From: Mesostigma viride
Lineage: Eukaryota > Streptophyta > Mesostigmatophyceae > Mesostigmatales > Mesostigmataceae
Reading direction: 5' to 3'
DNA: 64,000 bases
NCBI GenBank assembly: GCA_009746045.1
Contig: RPFO01001685.1
Location: 1-64,000, forward strand
The translations under genes were made by a program, and so were the position numbers. Positions 9,903 through 20,446 of the stretch are shown here, in pieces. Position 1 is the stretch's first letter, and each line of letters starts with the position of its first letter. Below the pieces are notes generated by a model that was not told the DNA's origin, did not search any database, and saw only the letters and a program-made list of their open reading frames with translations.

Positions 9903-12259
9903 AGGATCTGCCGAACGCCTCCTCCACCGGCCCCTCAGGCTGGCGCTACGAGCACCTCTCCGTGATGGCGGGCCATGGCGGGGCGACCGCACTCTTTGAG
10001 GCTGCCGCCGACTTGGCCGCGGGGTCCCTGGCCCCCGCGGCGCGCCCTTGGCTGGCTGGGGCACGCCTCATTGCCCTCCTGAAAGACGACGTCCCCCCGC
10101 CTGCTGGCCGCGTTCGTCCCATTGCTTGCGGCGAGGTCCTACGCAAGCTGGTGAGTAAGGTCATTTGTCGCCAAAAGGCCCCCGAGTTTCGCGCCTACTT
10201 CTGCCCCAACCGGAGTGATACTGAGGAGTCCGTCGCGGCCCAGCTTGGCGTCGCCACCAAAGGGGGCAGCGACATCATCGTGCACACAGTTCAGGCCTAC
10301 CTCGAGACGCATCCGACCCATGTGGCGCTGAAGGTGGATTGCCACAATGCGTTCAATGCTGTCACCAAGGCTAGCATCTTTGAGGCCGTCGGCGAGGCGT
10401 TCCCTGACCTTCTTGCGTGGACAGCAGCCTGCTACGGCGAACCCACTCAACTCTCCTTCCTCATGGAGGATGGGACGTTCGCCGACATCGCTTCCCGCAC
10501 GGGAACCCAGCAAGGTGACCCCCTCGGCCCCTTTTACCTGTCTGCCCCGCTGCACAAGGCTCTCCAAGGTGTCCACGCTGCGCACCCGGATGTCGTGCTC
10601 CTCGCCTATATGGACGATATCCATGCCCTTGGCCCGGCCGACGCTGTGGTTGCCGCCCTGGCTGCCCTTGAAGTGGCCATGGCGGCCATCAACCTTCGGC
10701 TCACCCTCCCCAAGTGTGCAGTCTTTTCGCCCCAGGGGGACTGCTCTGGCTTCCCCGCGGCTATCCCGGGGGCATTGGCGCGGGCGCGTGGTTTCTCGTG
10801 CCTGGGCGTCCCTGTGGGTGACCCTGACTACGTCGAAGAGGAGCTCCGGGCCACCGTGGAACAGCGCACCCATGTCCTCGAGACTTGGGCGCGCCTCAAG
10901 GACCCCCAGACCAAAGGGCTCCTCCTGTGGTTTTGCGCCCACCCGCGGGTGGTTCACTGGCTCCGTGGCGCTCCCCCCCACTTGGTGCGGCTTGCCGCGG
11001 AAGGCCATGACGAGCGCATTCAGGCCGCCTTGCAGGTGCTCCTCCCCGGCCCTAGCCTGCCAGCTCACTCCATGCGCTTGGCCACCCTCCCCTGCCGCAT
11101 GGGCGGGTGTGGGCTCACCCGCGCCGCCCGCCTCGCCCCCGCCGCCTTCCTTGGCTCTGTTGCTCAGGCCTGGGCGGAGATCCGCCGGTTGGTCCCCAGC
11201 GCCGTCAGCGCCATTCCCGACTTGGTCACCCCATCCCCCTTCCCCTTTGTGCAGGCTGTGCAGGATTCTTACCTCGGGATCCAGCAGGCTTGCGACCTCG
11301 TCCGCCCCGCTCAGGCCGTCCACCGTCGCCTGCCCCGGGGCACGCCCGGCGTGTCCACTGTCGTCAGTCCTAGTGTCTTCCCTGCCTGCGTTCATGAAAA
11401 ACAACAAAAGACCTACGCGGGTATACTACACTGTGCCGACTGGATGGGTCTGCATGCGAGCTTGAACGATCAGGGGAAGGCTTGGCTTCACTCCGTTTCC
11501 CTTGAGGGGAGCGTGGGGTCCGCATTCCTGCGCGCCCTCCCCATGAGCCCTTTGTTCACACTGGTTCCGGCCCTTTACGCCATCGCTCTCCGCCACCAGC
11601 TCTTTGCCCCGCAACCTCTCATCACGGCGGGTGCGTCCTGCGGCAGCTGCGGGCTTGCTCTGGATACTACTGGGACGCACTACATCGCGTGCATGGGTGG
11701 CCAGCAGAACCAGAACTGGTTCCTCTATCTCCATACCGCTCTCCTCCGGGTGGTGTGTGCCATGGTTCGGTCGGTCTTTCCCCACTCCACCATCAAGTGC
11801 GAGGACGCGGATGGGGCCGCCCTCTACTCACCCAACCACCGCCCCGACATTACCGTGCTTGACTACGACGGGCAGGGTTGCCACCTGCTCATCGATGTCT
11901 CCGTGGCTCGGCCGCTTTCCGGTCGCCACATCCTCCGGGCGGCTGTGGATGCCGGCGCTGCTGCCGCTGTGGCTGAGCGCGACAAGTTTGCCTCCTACGG
12001 CAATGTGGGGCCCCACCGGGTCATCCCCTTTGTCCTTGAGGAGTTCGGGGCCATGGGCCCCAAGACAGCGGAGTTTTTCCACGAGTGCTGCCAGCGCCGT
12101 GAAGACCGCCTCGACCTCGAGGGTCAGACCGCCCCGTGGTCGGCCCGCACGTGGTCCTCGTATTGGCGGCAGCGTCTGTCACTCGCCCTCACTCGCACCG
12201 TGGCTGATGTGTTATTCCGCCGCACCCGGGCCGACTTTGTCGCGACCCATGCGGTCTAG
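9866..12259 (+). CDS. retrotransposon polyprotein, C-terminal part: reverse transcriptase and restriction-like endonuclease
   Basis: This is the continuation of the polyprotein after the frameshift; there is no ATG of its own near the junction, so the first base given is where the frame becomes recognisable (PIVLDLDIF). RT motifs in order are SSTGPSGWRYEHL, motif A with LKVDCHNAFNAV, GTQQGDPLGP, and YMDD at 10607-10618. Near 11640-11700 a CCHC knuckle (CGSCG...H..AC) is followed at about 11842-11910 by RPDITV...LIDVSV, the PD-(D/E)XK-like nuclease core of R2-type elements. It ends at TAG 12257-12259. It would nick the target and prime reverse transcription there. A partial second copy (62203-62607) keeps the two halves in frame, so this copy is probably a recently broken single ORF rather than a two-ORF element. 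Confidence 0.85.
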   Translation: MVLDLDIFTAVLKDLPNASSTGPSGWRYEHLSVMAGHGGATALFEAAADLAAGSLAPAARPWLAGARLIALLKDDVPPPAGRVRPIACGEVLRKLVSKVICRQKAPEFRAYFCPNRSDTEESVAAQLGVATKGGSDIIVHTVQAYLETHPTHVALKVDCHNAFNAVTKASIFEAVGEAFPDLLAWTAACYGEPTQLSFLMEDGTFADIASRTGTQQGDPLGPFYLSAPLHKALQGVHAAHPDVVLLAYMDDIHALGPADAVVAALAALEVAMAAINLRLTLPKCAVFSPQGDCSGFPAAIPGALARARGFSCLGVPVGDPDYVEEELRATVEQRTHVLETWARLKDPQTKGLLLWFCAHPRVVHWLRGAPPHLVRLAAEGHDERIQAALQVLLPGPSLPAHSMRLATLPCRMGGCGLTRAARLAPAAFLGSVAQAWAEIRRLVPSAVSAIPDLVTPSPFPFVQAVQDSYLGIQQACDLVRPAQAVHRRLPRGTPGVSTVVSPSVFPACVHEKQQKTYAGILHCADWMGLHASLNDQGKAWLHSVSLEGSVGSAFLRALPMSPLFTLVPALYAIALRHQLFAPQPLITAGASCGSCGLALDTTGTHYIACMGGQQNQNWFLYLHTALLRVVCAMVRSVFPHSTIKCEDADGAALYSPNHRPDITVLDYDGQGCHLLIDVSVARPLSGRHILRAAVDAGAAAAVAERDKFASYGNVGPHRVIPFVLEEFGAMGPKTAEFFHECCQRREDRLDLEGQTAPWSARTWSSYWRQRLSLALTRTVADVLFRRTRADFVATHAV

Positions 12260-12639
12260 ATCCCTTCCAGGCCTGCATGGTGGGCCGGCAGCGCTGTTGC
12301 TGCGTGTAGTTTTGTGATGTATAGTTAGTTGTACAGGTCTTGTGCCGCTGGCGTGATCCTTGGATGTCTGTGTCAGATTACTATTAATTTCTTCAGGGTT
12401 ATTCTCCCAGTTATCGGGTTTTTCCTTATGTTGCATGCCTATCTCACCTCCGTAATCTATCATTCTCAATGAATATATGTGAGGTTGCACAGATATACCA
12501 ACCCGAAGGGCAACTCATGGACATGCTTGGCCCCCAAGGACAGCCATTGGATATGGGTAGGTTGGATGGCATCTGGTTTGCAAAATTGTGAAGATCCAGC
12601 CGATTTATCGGCAGGATCTCAGACCATTTAGGGGATATA

Positions 12640-13567
12640 CCACACTAGATTTGCACGATTTGAAAGCTCGTTTAGATAGCCTCCTTACTCGTCTGTATGC
12701 ACGTACGTAGGCCTCACGGGCGCAACCACCTGCACGTGCGTGTTTCTCAGACCAAGCCCACGGCAACGTGGCTCTCAGGGATCGCGGCAGGTGCTATCGT
12801 GCGGGATGGTTATAATTATATTATCACGAAGGCTGACCTTATTCATTGGATCTCTTATCTTGTTGATAACACCTTCATCTGTTTTGCGGGCAATGTATAC
12901 CAACAAGCTATCGGCATCCCTATGGGCACTAACTGTGCCGGGCTCCTTGCAAACCTCTATCTATACACTTATGAGCTTGCATTCATGGAGAATCTCATTG
13001 CCTCAAACGATGATGTTCTCATCAGGCGTTTTATCCATACATGTCGATACATTGATGATGTCATCGCTTTCGACAACCCTGATTTCGCAACCCATTTGTA
13101 TATCACCGCTGACCAGTCTGCCTGGCATCTACCCGCAAGCGTCCCTCACATTAAAGCTCACGTCGGAGGATACTCATTGCAATTACCTCGATCTTAACAT
13201 TACCCATAACAAGAAGGGCTGGCGTACGGCTGTCTATGATAAGCGCAAGGATCCTAAATACCAGCAAATTCCTTTTATTCGTTACCCCGATATTCACAGT
13301 CTCCTTTCCCACACAGCAAAATATGGTGTTGTTCTTTCTCAGTTACATCGTTTTTCCCGTCTTTGTTCTTATCGTGTTGATTTCATCACGACTCTTGTTG
13401 AACTCTTGCAGCGTTTATTGGTCAAAGACTATGACCGAGCCATTATGCTCCGTCAAGTCCGATGTTTTTTGCAACGTCACCCACATCTGTTCGGTGCTGC
13501 CCCTTGGCACAAGCTCTACAAACAGGTCGTAGACCGGCTGGATCACATAGTATCTCCGCACATCTGA
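12640..13567 (+). pseudogene. Penelope-like ORF, 3' half: RT motifs B, C and thumb
   Basis: The frame resumes in phase after the inverted-repeat insertion (TTLDLHDLKARLDSLL). RT motif B reads AIGIPMGTNCAGLLANLY at about 12910-12965. Motif C reads CRYIDDVIAF at about 13040-13070, with the YxDD core intact. A frameshift near 13130-13190 moves the rest to the next frame, ILNTSKFLLF or LDLNITHNKKGWRTAVYDKRKD, where a thumb-like region with HTAKYGVVLSQLHRFSRLCS and LLVKDYDRA follows to 13567. The GIPMGTNCA/YIDDV combination matches a large Penelope-type RT group seen in algae and invertebrates. 13568-14132 is the 3' UTR with the pseudo-LTR end. Confidence 0.75.
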
Positions 13568-14132
13568 ACCCTGTGATGCCAGATCTCCTTTGCGGCCGTT
13601 CCGAGCTTGGCACTGGATTCGTTGTCCACATCGTCGCGTCGCTGCCGCAACACGATGTTTTCTGGCATCCGCGGGCTTTTGGTTCCCGCCGCACATTTGA
13701 AAGTGCTGTCCTCCGGCTTTTTTGCCTTTGCACCGTGTGCAGTTCTTGGACGTTTGGAATCATGCATGGCATGGCTAACGTGATGACTGACTAGCTAGAC
13801 CTTTTCAGTGGTTTTCCATTTGCGGGTATTTCCTCGTAAATGGTGGGAGAGCGATCGCAGCAATGGTGCTCACCACTAGACACTCCCGGCCAGTTAGGCT
13901 CGAAACACACGCCCTGATCAAGCAATGATGCTGTTTCCGGCCCCACCGTCTAGGTCATCTAGTCGCTCCACACGTAAGCCAGCCATAATTTCAATGCACA
14001 AGGATACACATTTCCATCACCATTCATCTTCATCATCCTGAACGACTCGAAAACGCGGAAAAGATAACGGCAGGCTCGAGCTACCATGGTCCGGATTCTC
14101 CCGATTTCTGGCCTGCGCTGGTTGTCTCTTTG

Positions 14133-14210
14133 ATAGTACAAAGTGGCATGACCATGTACATGACACGCAAGTACTTAACTCCTTACGGGTAGTCGCTAGC
14201 TTTGATATAT
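14133..14210 (+). mobile_element. LINE-C tail, right half of the copy split by the Penelope-like element
   Basis: After the second ATAGTAC the sequence continues as in the LINE-C tail at 18005-18050 (GTGGCATG..., CATGACACGCAAGTACTTA). It then meets TTTGATATAT (14201-14210), the target of the next insertion. Confidence 0.65.
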
Positions 14211-14653
14211 TAATTAATTAATTAAACTCGTGCTCCCGTTGGGGAGTCACGGAGCACCGAAGTGCTTTTAATCCCTGTGTGTGCACTACAGGAGAAAGGG
14301 CAGAGACCCCCAGTCTCCTTCATGCCAAAGGCATGCCACAGCTGCAATCGGGCGCGGCTAGCTAAAAGGACAGGCTAGCGATCCGGCAAACTGTGGGTGC
14401 AATAAGACCCATGTGAGCATATCATAGCAAGGAGCGTGGGCAAGTAATCTGAACATAGCCAGGGCGTAGCATGGCTGTACTATAGAACTAGGCTAAGGCT
14501 ATGGCTGGTTGTGTACCGTGCGTTGGCGGCACGTGACTAGGTGTGTTGGCACAGCTAGGCAAACATTCTAGGCATGGCTGCCTTAGCGACAGTGACTCCA
14601 ATGGTTACAAGCTAGGGCTATTGCTAATCTAGCCCGCTGGGGGCGTCCACATC
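14211..14653 (-). mobile_element. ORF1-only LINE-A unit, 5'-truncated, with target duplication
   Basis: In minus orientation the unit ends (left side) with a (TTAA)n tail preceded by the hairpin CTCCC-CAAC-GGGAG. It is flanked by a perfect 10-bp direct repeat, TTTGATATAT, at 14201-14210 and 14654-14663. It is truncated just inside the end of ORF1 (GGGCGTCCACATCTT), so it is essentially 3' UTR. This is a clean example of the ORF1-only unit inserting by itself. Confidence 0.8.
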
Positions 14654-14663
14654 TTTGATATAT

Positions 14664-15045
14664 GGATTGATCAATCCAGTCCCTCTATATATCAATGTAC
14701 GATCGAGGATCGACATGGGGGGGCTAGGCCTCTCTGTGATTTGGAAAAAGATTATCAATGGGCAGGGCCAAGTGGGCTCAGGTTATAGAGGACAATGACC
14801 CCCCCCAGTGCATGGGGAAACGCCCGCGCGTGTTTGCAAACGCGGAAAGCATGCTAGGCAAGCCCCCTAGTGTCTAGGGCACAATAGATATAAAGAGTAG
14901 GATTGATTTGTACCTAGATAGAAATCAGAAAATCAGAAGATATTAGACCGGTAGGACTGCGTGTACCCATCCATCCGTCCATCGGGGTTAATGCTCGATC
15001 TGTGACTCCCCAACGGGAGCACGCGTTTCATTAATTCTAGTTAAT
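14664..15045 (+). mobile_element. LINE-A 3' end (end of RT ORF, 3' UTR, hairpin and tail)
   Basis: The segment from about 14710 matches the end of the endonuclease-RT unit at 35630-36400: the end of the reading frame, then GACCGGTAGGA, a short CCAT run, GGGGTTAATGCT, the hairpin CTCCCCAACGGGAG and a TTAATT tail. It differs in carrying only a few CCAT units. Its tail contains TTAATTCTAGTTAAT (15031-15045), the target of the next LINE. Positions 14664-14709 are not assigned. Confidence 0.7.
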
Positions 15046-18000
15046 GGTGGATGCCAACGCGACCCTGCCCGTGGGCCGCGGGGGCTGCATGTATGCGCCG
15101 CGCCTAACCGATAGCAATGCCAACACCCCCCTACTTGAGCAACTGCTAACTGAGGGGGACTTGACTGCTGCCAATACGCTGTTTGCTAAACCGCCTGATG
15201 CAGTAGTGACCTTTGTGGGCCCCATGCGCAGGGCGGCTGGCTCGATGCTCCCTCGGCGGCGATGTGTATGCTTGGACTACATACTTGTGCGCAAGTGCTG
15301 GCGCTCTTCCGTCATCGATGCCCGTACGCTGACCACCCCCAGTGTCGCATCGGATCATCGCATGGTCACCGCAACCTTGCACCTACGTCTTCAGGCCCCT
15401 GCGCGCCGCCGCCCCCGGCCCCGCCCTGACTGGACCTGCTTGCGCCCCGGCCGTCCGTGGGCGCAGGGAAAAGTGGTCAGCGGATGAGATACGCCGCGAT
15501 GCAATCAGGTCTGCCTTTGTGGACGCGCAACCTTTGATGTACCTGGACGCAGATCGTGGTGTAGATCTCACGCCACCCTACGAACTGTTCATGCGATCGG
15601 TGGAGCACTGGAGCTTGGCTCTAAGCTTCTCCCCGAGCAACCCCGCGCCCGACCAGCCCCGCTCTACCTGCGCGACGCCCGGGTGGTTGCCGCCCGGCTG
15701 GCGCTAGCGCAGGCCCGCCGCCGCGGGGAGGGCCTGTACCCGTACCAGGAACGGCTTACTCAAGCATATACTGCCGCACATGCGGAGGAGGTGGAGACAC
15801 TTGCCGCCGAAATCAATCGCCACACGGCCGCCAACCAGCACAAGGCGGCCTGGCGCTCTCTCGACCGTCTCACCGGACGCCGGGAAACGCAACGGGCTGA
15901 CATCCCAGGCACCCCCAGTGAACGCCTTGAGATTTGGTTCAGCTCCCAGGCCAAACTATCAGCTAGGGGCCCCTGGCCCGCCCCCCCCGCTTGACCCCGC
16001 TGCAGCTGCACGCCCTGCGGCCAGCCGAGGCGGCCCCATCGAGCCCCCACAGGCGCCCACCAGCGAGACGGACTACCTGGTCCCACCGCTCTCCGGCCCC
16101 CTGGTGGACGGCCCCCACGACGAGTGGACTCCCCAGGAATGGGCTGCTGCCATCTCCACCCTCCGCAATGATGCTGCCATGGGAGTGGACAATATTTCAC
16201 CGGAGGTGGTTAAGATGCCTGAGCTTGAGCCCTTCCTCCGGGGTGTTTGCAACCGGATTCTACGAGATGGCCTCCCCCCGCGGACGTATTGGAAGACCGC
16301 TGTCCGGGTCATGCTCTACAAGGGTGCCCAAGGGGTCCGCCGCGGATACCGGCAACTACCGCGGCGTATGCCTCCAAAGCTGCGTGCTGAAAGTCTTCAT
16401 GCGTCTCCTGCTGAACCGCATGCGCGCCAGCCTCGATCCCCACCTAGGTGAGTCCCAGATGGGCTTCCGTGTTGGTCGCAATTGTGTTATGGTCACTATT
16501 ACCGCGCGCCGCCTGATCGAGGAAGTGGGCCGCCTGGCCCCCGGCCTCTTGCCATTGCTATTGATCTTCGTGGATTACACCAAGGCATTCGATACGGTTA
16601 TATGGGACGCCCTGTGGGTGGTCGATCATTCACCTGTTCCGTGTCCCATCGTACATCGTTGAGATCATCCGCCAGTTCTATGAAGGGTCCCAAGCCCAGG
16701 TCCGTACCGCCGACGGCGTCACTCCGGCATTCCCCCTGCACACCGGGGTGTGGCAGGGCTGTGTGCTCTCCCCATATCTATTCATCATTATGGTGGACTA
16801 TATTATGCGGCGTGCACAAGCCCGCTTCGCCCGGGTGGAGGGGCGCCCGCCGGGGATCGAGATCACGGAGTACGCCATGCAGCTACGGCGGGGTTGACCC
16901 ACCCTACCGCCTGAGCGATCTGATCTACGCTGATGACACGACACTCGTGGAAACCCCAGAGTCAGCCCAACTGTGGCTAGACAGCTTATCACTGGAAGCG
17001 CGGGCGGTGGGGCTTATGATCAGCAAGAAAACGGAGGTCATGGCCATCGGCTTCCCTGCTGGGATTGCCCCACCCACCCTCCTCTTGCTGGACGGCAGCC
17101 CCGTCCCCCCGGCGACTCGCTTCAAGCTCCTCGGCAGCTGGCTTCCCTCCACGGCCGACGACATCAACACCCGCATTGGCCAGGCCTGGGCGGCCCTCCG
17201 CCGCCTCGACAGGTTCTGGACCTGTCGCTACCTGAGTGATCGAGCGACGCAAGCGCATTCTGTTCAAGGCCCTTGTCCTCAGCATCCTCCTTTATGGCTG
17301 CGAGGCGTGGACCCTGGACCAGGCGCTGAGCCAGCAGCTTGACGGCACCGTCACTCGAATGCTCCGTCATATCCTCGGCGTCCGCTACCAAGAACGCCGC
17401 ACCCGGGCCGAGCTCGATCATCTACTGCGAGCTCCCTCTTGTCACCCATACCATCCGACACCGCCGCCTCCTCTTTGCCGGCCATCTTGCCCGCACAGAC
17501 CAGGTGAATACCGATGTGGGCCCTGCGCTAGCTGCCGGGGGGCTTAAGACGGGCCAACCAGGTAGACACCTCCTCCTATGGCAGGGTCCCCTTGTCCCAT
17601 CGCAACCCACTGGCAAACTTGCGCGCGCCGGGCACCGGCGCGGCGCGACCCGGACCTATGTGACACAACTGCTTGAAGATGCAGGGCTTCTGGGACTATC
17701 CGTACTCCGCGCCCGCATGATTGACAAGGAGAAATGGGCTGCCATCTGCGATAAGCACCTTCCCGAGGGGTATGCTCCTGTTTTCTCCCCACGGGCCCCG
17801 CGGCCCGTTGCTAGCCAGGGTAGAAGTCCGCAGGTGGAGGTTATTGGTCCTGAGGATAGCCGCTACACTACCGCCTCGTCTGCCATTACAGTAGAGGACA
17901 GCTCGGATGAGGATTACATCCCCATCTAGTGCTTAACGGTTGGGGGATGATGCAGACGATATTTGTTTAAACTTCTGTGTAATTATTTTTCTAATGAGAT

Positions 18001-18054
18001 TAGCATAGTACTCCGTGGCATGCCTTTGCGCATGACACGCAAGTACTTACTTAC
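15046..18054 (+). pseudogene. LINE-C, 5'-truncated apurinic-endonuclease plus RT element with 15-bp target duplication
   Basis: A perfect 15-bp repeat, TTAATTCTAGTTAAT, flanks the insertion (15031-15045 and 18055-18069). Visible parts in order are the C-terminal half of an APE-type endonuclease (CLDYILVR...SDHRMV, about 15265-15370); a basic linker; RT motifs (AVRVMLYKGA, GNYRGVCLQS, ESQMGFRVGRN, IFVDYTKAFDTV); YADD at about 16927-16940; a connection region with LLYGCEAWTLD; and a C-terminal segment with RRLLFAGHLARTDQV. At least seven frameshifts break it. The protein end is acidic (VEVIGPEDS...SSDEDYIPI), stop at 17927-17929. The tail is CTTA-type rather than TTAA. Confidence 0.85.
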
Positions 18055-18718
18055 TTAATTCTAGTTAATTAATTAATATTCATGCATGCATGCATGCAAC
18101 ATTGGCCCCAGTTGTCGACATATCATACATGCGCCACCCACGCGCGCATTAATTACTTAATTAATTAAAATCATAGCTCCGTGGGGAGCATATGTAACAC
18201 ATAGCCCTGAGAAAGGGGCATCTATGGGTTTGTAATACAATCAGGGCGACAACCTGCAGGTGTAGGATGTACAACTATCACCTGCTCTGGGTGCACGAGG
18301 TGCACCTGCACCGCCATGACGGTTCATGCCTCCTAAACAAGCACAAGCGCACAAGGCGGCTTGAGGAGAGGGCCTAGAAGGCCTGCATGACATATGGGGT
18401 GGAAGGTATGTGGCTAGGCTATAGCTGGTGTACACATGGCATCTCAGCAGAGAGTAGCTCCCTGCTTAGGCATGTAGCATGGCTAAATGCTGACTGCAAC
18501 ATCCATGGGAGGTCCCGTTGTAGGCATGGCGTAGCTAAATACTGAAGGCATCATCCATGGGGGCCATTATGGGCGCACATGCGCGTGCATGGGCCATATG
18601 CTAGGCTAAGCCTGACTAATCTACACTACTGGTATATGTTCCCTAGTCTGAGGTGGCAGGAGGGGCCTGCCAGGACTTGTGGTCAACGTGGATGACCGCC
18701 CCCCTCCAGTACACCGGC

Positions 18719-20446
18719 TTAACTCGTCGTCTGTCCCAACTCAGTCCTCACAGGAGGACTGAGTTGACAACTTTCAACCGCGTGTAGCGACTAGGTGGGG
18801 GGTCCATCCCAAATGTTTTGATGTGGATCGGGGGTGTACTAGATGTCATTTTGTTGGCAAAAATACTGCATATGTGAAAACTTGACCCGAACACCTGAAA
18901 ATTACACCGACGTTGGGCACCCTTCGCGATTTTGCATTTTTCGGGAAAAGAACGAGTGGGAAAAATTCAATCAAATCCTGGTGCATGAAGAAAAAATATA
19001 GGCATGAAAACAATATAGTTCTTGAAACGTGGCAAAAAACTGGGCTCGATTTGGCCACTGCAACTGCCTGAAACAATTAAAAAACTCTCAGTCCTCAGGA
19101 GAGGAATGGGGCTTTTGCTAACTTTGCTAGCATGTAAGTGCGGTCATACTACACACCACCGTGGCCACCAACCATCCCAATCAACTCATTTCCCTTCAAG
19201 CATTACAGGACAACACACTTGCATCATCATACTTCAGGTATATCATACCTTATCATGTAGTGAGAGCCTATGCATGCACGTAGGGAATGGGCTTGGATAC
19301 CTACCAACAAAGGGTTATGTCATAAGTGTCAACCACCAATATAATGGGTAGGTTAATCATATTTCCATTGTTTCTAACAACAATAGATATGGCTATAACT
19401 GTTTTGCCTTGCCATGATGTGGCCAACATAGTTGCTGGCACATGATGGCAGTGGTTTGTCACCAAGACTTTTCACTCACCCGTAAAAGCTTGAATGCACC
19501 CTTGACGCAGCCCTTGGCCACACAATCATGCAGTATGAACGTAGCAAAAGAATAACTAACATCTATGAAGGAGTTTAAACCTGCACAGCTCCTAAAACCC
19601 TGCACAACTACACTGGGGTAAGGCAAATGCCTGCTAACATCATGTGAAAAGGGGGTTTTAGAGAGGGGCAGGCAACGGTCAAGAAAGAGCATCAAGACTT
19701 GAACCTGACAACGCCTCGCAAGCTTAAACTCATGTACGAACATCAAGAAACGAAGAGGCAACGATTATCCGGCTTTACCTGGCACGGCTGGCGTTACCTT
19801 GGCCCAGGCGGTGCCCGCAAAAGTGGCACTTTGCGGCACATAGACCATGACGTGACAGAATGGTCGAAATCATCAAATCTATACTGTCACTCGATTTATT
19901 CTAATACAATGCATGTTACAATGTAGAAAGAAACCTATCAGCCATTGAAATTGCGCCGGAAAGCAAGCGCAGTCATCAATTCCGTCGACCTGCCTTATCG
20001 CAGTTTTTTCCAGCAAGAACAGTGCCGACACCGGGTAAATCGCATCCCCGCGAGCTAAAAATTGATTTTTATCATCTTCAGGGCATGTGAAATCTATTTC
20101 CTGAGTTTGGACAGCTAACTCGTCCGCAAACCTAAACTGCATGCATGGGCGCGAGCCGCCATGGCTAGGTGGTGCATTTCCGGAACTCGCGTTTCATGTG
20201 GAAAAGTACCCTTACCACCTGTACTTTGACCGTACATTTAGCCGCTCATACCAAATCCAAAAAAATCCCAAAAATATGTCCAAGAAAGATCTTTTCACGT
20301 AGTATTTGAATAAATTTTGAGAGATTTTTATTGTCAAAAATTCTGACCGGGGCGAATTTTCTACGAAACCCAAAAACTCGGTCCTCGAGAGAGGACTGAG
20401 TTCGACTCAGTCCTCCGTAGAGGACCAGGGACAGACGACGAGTTAA
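18719..20446. mobile_element. TTAA-flanked inverted-repeat element, type 1
   Basis: The terminal inverted repeat CTCGTCGTCTGTCCC (left from 18723, right ending 20442) is flanked by TTAA at 18719-18722 and 20443-20446. Just inside each end are further palindromes built on CAGTCCTC...GAGGACTG. No transposase is recognisable. A minus-strand frame of 87 codons at 19879-20142 has a relative in the large element at 3900-4180. TTAA duplication is the hallmark of piggyBac-type transposition, so a non-autonomous member is the best guess. Confidence 0.8.

Larger units (their letters stand above)
6935..12490 (+). mobile_element. restriction-endonuclease-type non-LTR retrotransposon (R2-like architecture)
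   Basis: One long coding region of about 1735 codons carries zinc fingers, an RT with YMDD, a CCHC knuckle and a PD-(D/E)XK-like nuclease, the domain order of early-branching non-LTR elements such as R2, R4, NeSL and CRE. The 3' UTR (12260 to about 12490) is recognisable as a repeat, in inverted orientation, at 62620-62960. The 3' boundary is uncertain because no target duplication was found. Two partial copies, 62203-62607 and 62608-64000, show that the family has been mobile here. Confidence 0.8.
3708..12639. mobile_element. 8.9-kb terminal-inverted-repeat element inserted in the Penelope-like RT
   Basis: The ends are near-perfect inverted repeats: TCCCTAAATGGTCT at the left and AGACCATTTAGGGGA at the right, with a further partly matching TGCCGAT a few bases in. 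Both ends abut TATA (3708-3711, 12636-12639). Removing the element and one TATA restores the Penelope-like reading frame as TYDFTPLYTTLDLHDL, direct evidence of a precise insertion. A 4-bp TATA or a 2-bp TA duplication fits equally. No intact transposase is visible; the element carries the 231-bp array and a retrotransposon, so it is probably non-autonomous and later enlarged. Confidence 0.75.
582..14132 (+). mobile_element. Penelope-like retroelement with N-terminal GIY-YIG, interrupted by an 8.9-kb insertion
   Basis: The boundaries are set by the ATAGTAC target duplication at 575-581 and 14133-14139. The first about 45 bases (TCTGGCCTGCGC...GGTTGTCTC) repeat at the very end (14090-14132), as expected for the pseudo-LTR organisation of Penelope-like elements. 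Coding remnants in order are a GIY-YIG nuclease, RT motifs up to motif A, then after the insertion RT motifs B and C and the thumb. GIY-YIG before RT is the order known from the Chlamys clade of Penelope-like elements in the green lineage. Frameshifts make it non-functional. 3' end fragments of the same family lie at 25300-25388, 33180-33780 and 61975-62140. Confidence 0.7.

Noticed and set aside
14020-14060. Hammerhead ribozyme in the Penelope-like 3' region (CTGAACGACTCGAAAAC)
   Set aside because: Resembles the conserved core, but the CUGANGA motif has an extra base and no stem II can be drawn; related copies at 33690 and 62085 do not restore it.
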